From NCBI GenBank assembly GCA_021771755.1, contig JAETOL010000002.1, positions 109,141 through 173,140 of the forward strand: DNA of 64,000 nt. Direction: 5' to 3'. Below the pieces are notes generated by a model. It was given only the letters and a program-made list of their open reading frames with translations, was not told the DNA's origin and did no database searches. The position numbers and the translations under genes were made by a program. This document shows positions 57,142 to 64,000 of this stretch, one piece after another. This stretch comes from Lachnospiraceae bacterium (GTDB taxonomy: Bacteria; Bacillota; Clostridia; Lachnospirales; Lachnospiraceae). Numbering within the stretch: position 1 is the stretch's first letter; every line of letters starts with the position of its first letter.

Positions 57142-58233
57142 ATGGCTTACAGAGAAAAAGACACAAAAAAATGGACAGCCCAGTGGTTTGAGACTAATGT
57201 TATGGGTGAGAAGAAAAAACGCAGAAAGCGTGGATTTGAAACAAAGCGAGAAGCATTGGAGTTTGAACGAAGTAAAAAGTTAAGCAATGAGCGAAGTATG
57301 GATATGAGACTGAGCGATTTTATTGAGATTTATTTTTCAGACAAACAGAATGAACTGAAGGATCGGACAATCAAAAATAAAAGATATATGATGCAACAGC
57401 ATATTATTCCATACTTTGGAAATCAGATGATGAGTGAGATTAAGGCTTCACAGATTATTCAGTGGCAGAATGAAATTCAGAAGAAAGGATATTCAGATTC
57501 TTATCTGAGAATGATTCAGAATCAGTTGACCAGTCTGTTTACACATGCAGCTAAGATCTATGATTTGCCGGTTAATCCATGTAAGAAAGTGAAACGAATG
57601 GGAAATTCGGATTCAAGAAGTTTGAACTTCTGGACACTGGACGAGTATAAACAGTTTATACAGACAATGGAGCCGGGAACACGATATTATCTTATGTTTG
57701 AGGTATTGTTTTGGACTGGATGCAGAATCGGGGAGCTGCTTGCGATTACAAAAGCTGACATTAATTTTGAGAAAAATCAGCTCAGTATCAATAAGACTTA
57801 TTATCGAACAGGAATGCAGGATATTATCACAGAACCGAAAACAAAACAGTCTTTTCGGACAATCGAAATTCCAGAATTTCTAAAAGAGGAAATTAAGAAA
57901 TTTGTAGATGGTCACTATGGAATGCCAGATACAGAAAGATTATTTCCAGTCGTTCAGGAAGCGGTACAGCATAAGATGAAACGGCAGATTGAGTTGGCAG
58001 GAGTAAAGAAAATCCGAGTGCATGATCTTAGACATAGTCATGTAGCTTATCTCATTGAGAAAGGCGTGGAACCATTACTGATTCGGGACAGATTAGGGCA
58101 TAAAGATATTCGTATCACATTGAACACTTATGGACATCTTTATCCAAATCAGCAGAGGAAGATTGCAAATCTGCTGGATAATGAAAATGGAAATGCTGTT
58201 ACTGGTTTGGGAGAAGCAAGAGATGAAGGTTGA
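57142..58233 (+). CDS. int: Tyrosine integrase of the tuf element
   Basis: 363 residues. N-terminal AP2-like arm-binding domain (KKWTAQWFETNVMGEKKKRR), SAM-like core-binding domain (LSDFIEIYFSDKQNELKDRT), and catalytic domain with Arg195 (TGCRIGELL), HDLRHSHVAYLI, LGHKDIRITL and nucleophile Tyr330 (NTYGHLYP). All catalytic residues are present. Acts at the 3' end of tuf, judging from the flanking repeats. Confidence 0.93.
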   Translation: MAYREKDTKKWTAQWFETNVMGEKKKRRKRGFETKREALEFERSKKLSNERSMDMRLSDFIEIYFSDKQNELKDRTIKNKRYMMQQHIIPYFGNQMMSEIKASQIIQWQNEIQKKGYSDSYLRMIQNQLTSLFTHAAKIYDLPVNPCKKVKRMGNSDSRSLNFWTLDEYKQFIQTMEPGTRYYLMFEVLFWTGCRIGELLAITKADINFEKNQLSINKTYYRTGMQDIITEPKTKQSFRTIEIPEFLKEEIKKFVDGHYGMPDTERLFPVVQEAVQHKMKRQIELAGVKKIRVHDLRHSHVAYLIEKGVEPLLIRDRLGHKDIRITLNTYGHLYPNQQRKIANLLDNENGNAVTGLGEARDEG

Positions 58234-58402
58234 AAAGATAAAAGAAAAAGCCCAGATAGATAATCTGAGCAAGTTCTCTGATAATCAGATTCACTGATAT
58301 ACCATCTTGGCAGATTCAGTATATCACGAATCGGGAAATACGACAATTCCCGAATATCTGTTTATCAGAGACTTGCCCGGAAGGGCAGGAGGAGATAATG
58401 GA

Positions 58403-59485
58403 ATGAACATGAATGAAAAAAATATAATTGAGAATTGTAGAATAGAACCAAAACTGAAACTGATTAATATGGATTCAGTAGAGGTGGAACAGGTAGAATG
58501 GCTGCTTTATCCGTTTATTCCTTATGGGAAAGTGACCATTATACAGGGAGATCCAGGTGAAGGAAAGACAACGATGGTACTTCAGATTATCGCAAAACTG
58601 ACCAAAGGGGAACCGATTCTTCCTGTCACTGATACAATGAAAACAAAAGAAAAACGAAGTGATGAAGTCGATAGTGAGAATGCGGATTTAAATGCCGAAG
58701 ACAATAGGCAGGAACACTCTCTTATGTCGCCTGTAAATGTGATTTACCAGACAGCAGAAGATGGTCTTGGAGATACTATTAAACCTAGATTACTTGCGGC
58801 AGGTGCAGATTGTTCAAAGGTGCTGGTGATTGATGATAGCGATCAGCCACTGACAATGGCAGATGTTCGATTGGAAGAAGCTATCGTGCAGACAAAAGCA
58901 AAAATGGTTGTTCTTGATCCGATTCAGGGATTCTTGGGAGCAGAGGTAGATATGCACCGGGCAAATGAGATCAGACCACTGATGAAGCGTATCGCAGTGC
59001 TAGCAGAAAAATATCACTGTGCAATCATTTTAATTGGTCATATGAACAAAAACAGTAATGGTAAATCTTCTTATCGTGGACTGGGTTCTATTGATTTTCA
59101 GGCGGCTGCAAGAAGTGTTTTGATTGTCGGGCGAGTGAAGGAAGAACCGGAAATAAGAGTGGTATGCCATACGAAAAGTTCTCTTGCACCGGAAGGAACG
59201 TCGATTGCATTCAGACTGGATAAAAATAATGGGTTTGAATGGATTGGAGAATATGATATCAGTGCCGATGAACTTCTTAATGGAGACAGTAGAGGACAAA
59301 AAATCCAGAAAGCAAAAGAATTTTTGCTTGAGATTCTGGCAAACGGAGGAATGACTCAAAAGAAAATTGCAGAAGAAGCAGAATCCAGAGGAATAAAAAG
59401 AAAAACGTTGTGGAATGCCAAACGGGAACTTGAAATTGATTCCGTAAAACGAGGAAAACAATGGTATTGGATGTTGCCAGAATAA
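58403..59485 (+). CDS. RepA/RecA-like AAA ATPase
   Basis: 360 residues. Walker A QGDPGEGKTTM and Walker B MVVLDPIQGFLG, with GHMNKNSNGKSSYRGLGSID downstream: the hexameric helicase family of RepA/RSF1010 type found in mobile elements. A C-terminal winged helix (KKIAEEAESRGIKRKTLWNA) probably binds DNA. Start at 58403 behind AGGAGGAG. Likely supports replication of the excised circle. The 58234-58402 gap holds only short inverted repeats. Confidence 0.82.
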   Translation: MNMNEKNIIENCRIEPKLKLINMDSVEVEQVEWLLYPFIPYGKVTIIQGDPGEGKTTMVLQIIAKLTKGEPILPVTDTMKTKEKRSDEVDSENADLNAEDNRQEHSLMSPVNVIYQTAEDGLGDTIKPRLLAAGADCSKVLVIDDSDQPLTMADVRLEEAIVQTKAKMVVLDPIQGFLGAEVDMHRANEIRPLMKRIAVLAEKYHCAIILIGHMNKNSNGKSSYRGLGSIDFQAAARSVLIVGRVKEEPEIRVVCHTKSSLAPEGTSIAFRLDKNNGFEWIGEYDISADELLNGDSRGQKIQKAKEFLLEILANGGMTQKKIAEEAESRGIKRKTLWNAKRELEIDSVKRGKQWYWMLPE

Positions 59486-59552
59486 AAAAGGAAGATGGCA
59501 AGATTACCATTTCTTAAGAAGGGGGAATCTTACCACCTTGAAAGGAGAACAG

Positions 59553-59792
59553 ATGCAAAATAAAAGTGTACAGATTCCATATGAGTTATTTTTTCAACTC
59601 CTGCAATATTTTTTGATGGATAACTACGATGGTGAAGAAATAATCCGGCTGGGATTGGAGAAAAAACTGGATGCAATGATGAATCGTGAAGTGTACAGCA
59701 AATCCAAAACGGCACCAACGGAAGAAGAAAGGGAAAGATTCCGGCAGGAATATCTGGACAGAAAGGGAATGCAAGAGAGCTTTCGATGGTAA
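59553..59792 (+). CDS. Small mobile-element protein
   Basis: 79 residues, start behind AAAGGAG. Sequence SVQIPYELFFQLLQYFLMDN and EEERERFRQEYLDRKGMQ; helical and charged. Similar proteins sit beside mob genes in Firmicutes elements. Function unknown; perhaps an accessory mobilisation or copy-control protein. Confidence 0.7.
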   Translation: MQNKSVQIPYELFFQLLQYFLMDNYDGEEIIRLGLEKKLDAMMNREVYSKSKTAPTEEERERFRQEYLDRKGMQESFRW

Positions 59793-59939
59793 CAGTCCTT
59801 ACTGATTACTTTATTACAGGAGCGTGTCACGCACCTGTGAGAAATAAACAAGGAGAATGCCGGTAAGGTGCAAACGAAAGGTTCTGATTGAACTGTGAAT
59901 TTAACGGAAATTTTATCGCTGTGAAAGGAGAATGGTACA

Positions 59940-60167
59940 ATGAAACAAGGAAGATTAGGATATAACAGTAGCAATGACAGATATGGCTTATTATCATCAG
60001 ATTTATGGATCGATACGGGATTTCACTGTGGAGAAGGTCTTGAGGTGCTGATTGACGATAAGTGGGTAAGGACAAGAATGGAGATGAATACGGCAAGAGA
60101 ATGGTATCTGGTGGGAACGCCGTACTGTGGAAATCTGGAATATGTGCAGGCGAGAATACCGGAATAA
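59940..60167 (+). CDS. DUF5348-like small protein
   Basis: 75 residues: MKQGRLGYNSSNDRYGLLSS, with LWIDTGFHCGEGLEVLIDDK and a GTPYCGNLEYVQAR end. This matches the DUF5348 proteins common in clostridial mobile elements. Beta-rich; function unknown. AAAGGAG lies 8 bases before the ATG. Confidence 0.78.
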   Translation: MKQGRLGYNSSNDRYGLLSSDLWIDTGFHCGEGLEVLIDDKWVRTRMEMNTAREWYLVGTPYCGNLEYVQARIPE

Positions 60168-60221
60168 TTTAGTTGAGAGAGTAACGAAGGAGATAAAATA
60201 GGTCTCCGCTCCGCTTCGGTC

Positions 60222-60352
60222 GGTGCAGGGCAGACGTCCTCCGGACGTCTTGCACCCCGGCAGGGCGCAAGGGTACTTTTGATGGACGGTACGGCTGTCG
60301 AAAGTGCTTTTGCGTTACTTTTGACAAAAGTAACAAAACCGCCGTATCCGGC
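60222..60352. other. Candidate oriT
   Basis: GC-rich, dyad-dense gap just before the relaxase gene. GGTGCA..AGACGTCC-TCC-GGACGTCT-TGCACC (60222-60256), GTTACTTTTG-A-CAAAAGTAAC (60314-60334, perfect 10-bp arms) and GCCG-TATC-CGGC (60341-60352). MobV relaxases usually nick upstream of their own gene. The exact nick site cannot be named. Confidence 0.55.
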
Positions 60353-60440
60353 GACAGTTTCTTAAATATCGCCATAACTGGCGTAAATAAAAATCACGTG
60401 CGATATCTGGCACTCGAACAGAGAGGAGATGAGAAAACTT

Positions 60441-61778
60441 ATGATGAAACGAACGATTAGTGGTATGATCGGAGCCGGTTCACTGGCTCATAACAGACGG
60501 GATTTTATAGCAGAAAATGTAGATCCAGACAGAGTACAACTGAATATTTGCTACCAGAATGAGAATCTGAAAGAAGTTTATAAAGAGCTATTTGACGATG
60601 CTGTGGAGAGATATAATGTTGGGAAAAGAAAGGACAGGCAGATTGCAAATTATTATGAAAAAATACGACAGAGCAAACAAGAAAAGTTGTTTCATGAAGT
60701 GATATTCCAGATTGGAAATCGTGAGGATATGGCAGTGGGAACGACAGAAGGAGATATGGCTGTAAAGGTACTGGATGAATATGTGAAAGACTTCCAAAAA
60801 CGGAATCCGACACTTTGTGTATTTAGCTGCTATCTGCACCAGGATGAAGCAACACCACATTTACATATTGACTTTGTGCCTTATGTGACTAACTGGAAGG
60901 GAAAAGGAATGGATACCAGAGTTTCACTGAAACAGGCATTGAAAAGCCTTGGATTTCAAGGTGGAAATAAGCATGATACAGAACTGAATCAGTGGATAAA
61001 CCATGAAAAAGAAGTGCTGGCAGAAATTGCAAAGCAATATGGAATTGAATGGGAGCAGAAAGGCACACATGAAGAGCATTTGGATGTTTACAATTTCAAG
61101 AAAAAAGAACGCAAAAAGGAAGTTGCAGAGTTAGAAGTTCAAAAAGCTAGGTTGGAGGAAAAAAATGCCAGACTAGAAGAACGCAAAGTGGTGATGGAAG
61201 AAATAAATGAGAGGATGCTTGACCAATTGGATGAACTTGAGAAGGATATTTGTAAGGTTCAGGATAATTTGGATAAAACAGAAAAAGAAGCAGAAAAATC
61301 AAAGAAACAAGCCGAGAAATATGAAAAACAGCTTAAACGGATAGCTCCTCTTGCAGATAATATAAGGCGATATGCTGGGGAGTTTTCTAAACCCATAGAT
61401 GAAGTGCTTCCAGAAGCAGATTTTCTGGAATCTGCTAAAACCTATCGAGAGAAGAAGGCAAAGCCAGTGATTGGAAAATTGAAGGAATTACTATATAGCT
61501 TATATCTGGCATATATCAAAATTCGTGAAGAAGTTGATAGAGTTCAGTATAAATATAACAGATTAGAGAGTTCAAACAAAATGTTAGCTATGCGGAATCA
61601 GGAGCAGATAGAGGTAATCGACAGTCTTAAAGAAGAAAATCAGGATTATTACCGATTGAAACGAGCAGTTGGCGAGAATAAGGCGGATATGCTTGTTCAA
61701 GCAGAGAGAAATCGGGAGATAGAAGAATATGAAATAAGAAAGGCACTAAAAAAGAGATATGACAAAGGTGCAAGATAA
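60441..61778 (+). CDS. mobV: MobV-family relaxase (Pre/Mob type)
   Basis: 445 residues. N-terminal RTISGMIGAGSLAHNRR, and the HxDExTPHxH metal/catalytic motif at residues 133-143 (HQDEATPHLH). The C-terminal half is coiled coil (residues 215-300) and helical. Nicks oriT and leads the strand into the recipient through a helper's secretion channel. Start uncertain: ATG at 60429 abuts the GGAG, so 60441 (or 60444) is preferred. Confidence 0.9.
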   Translation: MMKRTISGMIGAGSLAHNRRDFIAENVDPDRVQLNICYQNENLKEVYKELFDDAVERYNVGKRKDRQIANYYEKIRQSKQEKLFHEVIFQIGNREDMAVGTTEGDMAVKVLDEYVKDFQKRNPTLCVFSCYLHQDEATPHLHIDFVPYVTNWKGKGMDTRVSLKQALKSLGFQGGNKHDTELNQWINHEKEVLAEIAKQYGIEWEQKGTHEEHLDVYNFKKKERKKEVAELEVQKARLEEKNARLEERKVVMEEINERMLDQLDELEKDICKVQDNLDKTEKEAEKSKKQAEKYEKQLKRIAPLADNIRRYAGEFSKPIDEVLPEADFLESAKTYREKKAKPVIGKLKELLYSLYLAYIKIREEVDRVQYKYNRLESSNKMLAMRNQEQIEVIDSLKEENQDYYRLKRAVGENKADMLVQAERNREIEEYEIRKALKKRYDKGAR

Positions 61779-61807
61779 GGAGGGTACGAATAGATAGAAG
61801 GTATGGA

Positions 61808-61921
61808 ATGTTGCGTAAAATATATTTAAAGGAAAATAAGTCCGCCAACTATCAGTTTATGCTGTTACCGGAAATATTGAGGAAGGTGTATAAAGAAGCT
61901 AGGGTAGGGGCTGATGAATAA
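61808..61921 (+). CDS. Possible 37-residue protein
   Basis: Short frame starting MLRKIYLKENKSANYQFMLL and ending KEARVGADE. There is no good ribosome binding site, but the codon pattern looks protein-like and similar to neighbours. It could be a remnant of a longer gene. Low confidence. Confidence 0.3.
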   Translation: MLRKIYLKENKSANYQFMLLPEILRKVYKEARVGADE

Positions 61922-62084
61922 TATTCTGAAATGCGTGGAGGAGATAATGTTAAGCGAAATGATGTATGCGTAGAAAGCAGAATTTATGTTACGAATAAAA
62001 TAAGAATTTGAAACTAAAATTTTCTGATAAATAATGAAACTAATTTGATATTTGAAAATAAGAAGTGTATAATCAAAATAAATA

Positions 62085-62215
62085 GGAGCAGAGGCTGCAT
62101 ACTACTATAGGCAGGCTGGACGAAGGGATTTAGATCCCGGTTAATAGTAGGATAATCCTGTTAGACATGAGAGGTTAGCAGGTATAGGGAAGAAGGGAAC
62201 ACAGATTCGCCTTCA
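62085..62215 (+). ncRNA. Candidate structured RNA upstream of efflux gene
   Basis: Five stems in about 130 bases: GCAG/CTGC (62088-62098), CTACTAT (62102-62108)/ATAGTAG (62144-62150) enclosing GGGAT-TTAG-ATCCC (62125-62138), CCTGTTA (62157-62163)/TAGCAGG (62176-62182), and GAAGG (62192-62196)/CCTTC (62210-62214). It precedes a 44-codon ORF and an MFS pump, so a regulatory leader is plausible. I do not recognise the family. Confidence 0.4.
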
Positions 62216-62222
62216 AAAAAGG

Positions 62223-62357
62223 ATGACGTTTTATTTCGTGTACCCTTCTGACTGGAAAACGAAGTGGATCGCAACTGAAATGACACAGATTCCATCTATT
62301 ATGAATGCTTATCATTGCTTACAATTTTGTGAATTATTGTACAAACAGCTAAAATAG
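62223..62357 (+). CDS. 44-residue ORF between structured RNA and MFS gene
   Basis: Starts MTFYFVYPSDWKTKWIATEM and ends LLYKQLK. Aromatic-rich and protein-like. Ends 48 bases before the MFS start. Could be a leader peptide for drug-induced attenuation, a small protein, or a gene remnant. A weak AAAAAAGG lies directly before the ATG. Confidence 0.35.
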   Translation: MTFYFVYPSDWKTKWIATEMTQIPSIMNAYHCLQFCELLYKQLK

Positions 62358-62404
62358 AGGCTTTTTGTGCAAAATAAATAAGAAAGTAGAGAGAGGAAAC
62401 AGGT

Positions 62405-63664
62405 ATGAACAAACATGAGTTGTATCATAACCACAATTACGTTTATCTGCTGATTTCTAATATCATTAATCGATGTGGTGATTCATTAGATACAATACTT
62501 TTTACATGGTTGGTATATTTACTTACAAATAGTGCAGGGTGGTCTGCGATTATTTTTGGTATTAATCAAGCTACTTCTGTAATTATTCAACCATTTATAG
62601 GTCCATTAGTCGAGAATATGAATAAAAAGAAAGTGTTAGTACTTTCAGATATAGCTCGAGTTCTGTTAGTTTTGTATATATTATATGTATATACACAAAA
62701 CATGCTTTCACCATTAATATTGGTTTTTATGACAATATCCATTTCATTAATAGAAGCATTTCATATGCCAGCAGGGGTAGCAGTTATTCAGCATGTACTT
62801 CCTAATGAACATTATGATAAAGGTGTAAGTGTCAATGTGTCTTGTACCAAAATAGCAGTATTAGTTGGAACTGGCTTGTCAGGCATAGTGATTAGTTCAT
62901 TTGGAATAGGTATTTCTTTAGCGATAGATGCTTTGATATTTTTAATATCAGCGTTGCTTATAGTAAAAATAGAATTTTCTGTTCAAGAAGAAAAGAAGAC
63001 AAACCGAATAATTGGCAGAGAATATTTAATTTCGCTTAGAGATGGATTTAGTTATGTATTTGACCATAAGAAGCTATTAAAACTATGTTTTTTATGTATT
63101 CTAATTAATTCAGCAGTGGTTCCATTTGATGCACTGCTCGCCCCGATTGCAAGAGAAATGTTTAGTGGAGATGCCAAAATTGTTTCATTACTAAGTGTAA
63201 GCGTAACTATTGGTACTATTTTGGGATCATTGACTTTTGCAAAAATGAAAGAGGAGAAAAAAAATAATACACTTGTTACATTTTGTGGAATTGTTTTAGG
63301 TGTATACTATGTTTTTATTGCATTTGTTTCAAAATATATTGCAAATCCTATAACTCAAAAATTACTGTTGCTAATCGGTTCGATAATAATTGGTGCAGCA
63401 TTGGGATTAATGATTACTTATGTACAAGTGAAATTTGTAAAAGAAGTTACTAAAGAATATATAGGACGTGTTTCTGCAATTCGATTTTCACTTACATACG
63501 CATGCGCGCCAGTGGTATCTTTTGTGATTAGTATTATATACAAAGTTACTGTTGTTGATACAAGTTCACTTTTTGTGGGATTTGGTATTGTAATAATAAT
63601 TCTTTTTCTTTTGGCAAATAAGATTACGTTTTCTCCTTTGAAGAAAGGCGATAAAAGTTATTAG
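62405..63664 (+). CDS. MFS efflux transporter (macrolide-efflux-like), element cargo
   Basis: 419 residues, 12 TM segments. Start HELYHNHNYVYLLISNIINR, with the N-terminal motif DSLDTILFTWLVYLLT and the loop GPLVENMNKKKVLVLSDIAR, the pattern of MFS_3/MefA-like drug exporters. AGAGAGGAAA precedes the ATG. Very AT-rich compared with the chromosome, consistent with recent transfer. Substrate unknown; resistance should not be assumed from sequence alone. Confidence 0.82.
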   Translation: MNKHELYHNHNYVYLLISNIINRCGDSLDTILFTWLVYLLTNSAGWSAIIFGINQATSVIIQPFIGPLVENMNKKKVLVLSDIARVLLVLYILYVYTQNMLSPLILVFMTISISLIEAFHMPAGVAVIQHVLPNEHYDKGVSVNVSCTKIAVLVGTGLSGIVISSFGIGISLAIDALIFLISALLIVKIEFSVQEEKKTNRIIGREYLISLRDGFSYVFDHKKLLKLCFLCILINSAVVPFDALLAPIAREMFSGDAKIVSLLSVSVTIGTILGSLTFAKMKEEKKNNTLVTFCGIVLGVYYVFIAFVSKYIANPITQKLLLLIGSIIIGAALGLMITYVQVKFVKEVTKEYIGRVSAIRFSLTYACAPVVSFVISIIYKVTVVDTSSLFVGFGIVIIILFLLANKITFSPLKKGDKSY

Positions 63665-63764
63665 AAATTATTTATATGAAAAACTGGCTGCTTTTTGGCT
63701 ATAAATTAAAGCTGATAGAGAAGAGTATAAACAGCAGAAGAGAAGCTTTTTGACTGAGGCTTCC

Positions 63765-63781
63765 GGTGCCAAAACGGTGCC
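63765..63781. repeat. Terminal motif, right (probable integrase arm site)
   Basis: Second copy of GGTGCCAAAACGGTGCC, about 100 bases inside the right repeat. The surrounding 63665-63884 gap shows no gene. Confidence 0.6.
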
Positions 63782-63884
63782 AAGAAATCAGGCAAATAAA
63801 AATAAATAGTACAAATCAGTCGTTTTTCACTGTATTTTGGAGAGAAAACCATAAAAAATATGAGGTAAAATGATATTAAAGTAT

Positions 63885-63940
63885 CGTGAAGGTGGACGTA
63901 CTGTAGGATCAGGCCGTGTTGCTACTGTTATCGAGTAATC
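63885..63940 (+). repeat. attR direct repeat: displaced original tuf tail
   Basis: Encodes [17 protein letters not shown] and stop with two silent differences from the tuf copy (GGT for GGC, ACT for ACA). No start codon or upstream tuf sequence, so it is only the tail. Chromosomal DNA follows to 64000; nothing recognisable in it. Confidence 0.92.
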
Positions 63941-64000
63941 TGCACGATTAGCAATGAGCAGTGCAAGGTCGAGGAAAATATCCCATGGGAGTTTACTCAC

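Larger units (their letters stand above)
55898..63940 (+). mobile_element. Integrative mobilizable element inserted in tuf 3' end
   Basis: About 8.0 kb between 56-bp direct repeats of the tuf tail. Gene order: XRE repressor (minus), excisionase-like, tyrosine integrase, RepA-like ATPase, two small genes, candidate oriT, MobV relaxase, 37- and 44-codon ORFs, MFS efflux pump. It has a relaxase but no type IV secretion genes, so it needs a helper for transfer. Near both ends lies an identical 17-bp motif. Markedly more AT-rich than the chromosome, especially after 61800. Confidence 0.92.

Noticed and set aside
62085..62215. Known riboswitch or T-box ahead of the efflux pump
   Set aside because: No T-box sequence (AGGGTGGNACCGCG), and the stem order does not fit the lysine or THF classes I can recall.
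56159..63781. CRISPR-like repeat (GGTGCC motif)
   Set aside because: Only two copies, at opposite ends of the element, and no spacers or cas genes.
63885..63940. A second tuf gene
   Set aside because: Only the last 18 codons are present; it is the displaced att repeat.

Overview
The window looks like chromosomal DNA from a gut Lachnospiraceae (Blautia/Dorea-like Bacillota). The evidence is the ribosomal, RNA polymerase and elongation factor sequences, strong TTGACA/TATAAT promoters, AGGAGG-type ribosome binding sites, a FeoA-FeoB fusion, sporulation gene spoIIID, and moderate GC with many U-tailed hairpin terminators. This is inference from protein character; no database search was possible.

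Layout. 1-1001: 5' part of a GH13 alpha-glucosidase (minus strand). 1191-3536: FeoA-FeoB iron transporter. 3626-8390: MerR regulator diverging from a GNAT gene and two ABC half-exporters; the first carries an in-frame stop near its end and the second is broken by deletions and frameshifts. 8398-9919: second MerR regulator diverging from a YitT-like membrane protein. Both MerR loci have 19-bp-spacer promoters with palindromic operators.

10071-22270: the central find. spoIIID is split after codon 38 by an 11,945-bp element (between ACATA repeats at 10181 and 22126). Joining the outside sequences restores an 84-codon SpoIIID frame exactly. Joining the element ends makes a roughly 50-bp imperfect palindrome typical of a large-serine-recombinase attP, and extends the recombinase frame by 17 codons onto a terminator. 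The element ends in a serine recombinase and carries a complete Wadjet-type system (jetA-jetB-jetC-jetD), an AlbA_2/GHKL-like protein, a 58-codon gene and a decayed EF-hand-like gene. It resembles a sigK 'skin' element, but sits in spoIIID and carries anti-plasmid defence.

22338-29470: MFS transporter and DeoR regulator sharing repeated operator-like sites, then an NPP-like phosphodiesterase, AGCS amino-acid symporter, D-serine dehydratase and HAD phosphatase; probably one catabolic module. 29667-38169: DUF5107/TPR protein, aminotransferase, small unknown gene, and two CDP-glycerol glycerophosphotransferase-like proteins flanking an acyltransferase (cell-surface polymer synthesis). 38283-55951: rplJ (with leader/attenuator), rplL, rpoB, rpoC, then a Ser/Thr kinase, PP2C phosphatase and unknown protein trio, then rpsL, rpsG, fusA, tuf.

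55898-63940: an approximately 8-kb integrative mobilizable element inserted in the 3' end of tuf, bounded by 56-bp direct repeats (54/56 identical) of the tuf tail. It carries an XRE regulator with palindromic operators, an excisionase-like gene, a tyrosine integrase, a RepA-like ATPase, small genes, a candidate oriT, a MobV relaxase, a structured RNA with a 44-codon ORF, and an MFS efflux pump as cargo. The last 60 bases are chromosomal sequence downstream of the original tuf. No rRNA, tRNA or CRISPR array was seen.
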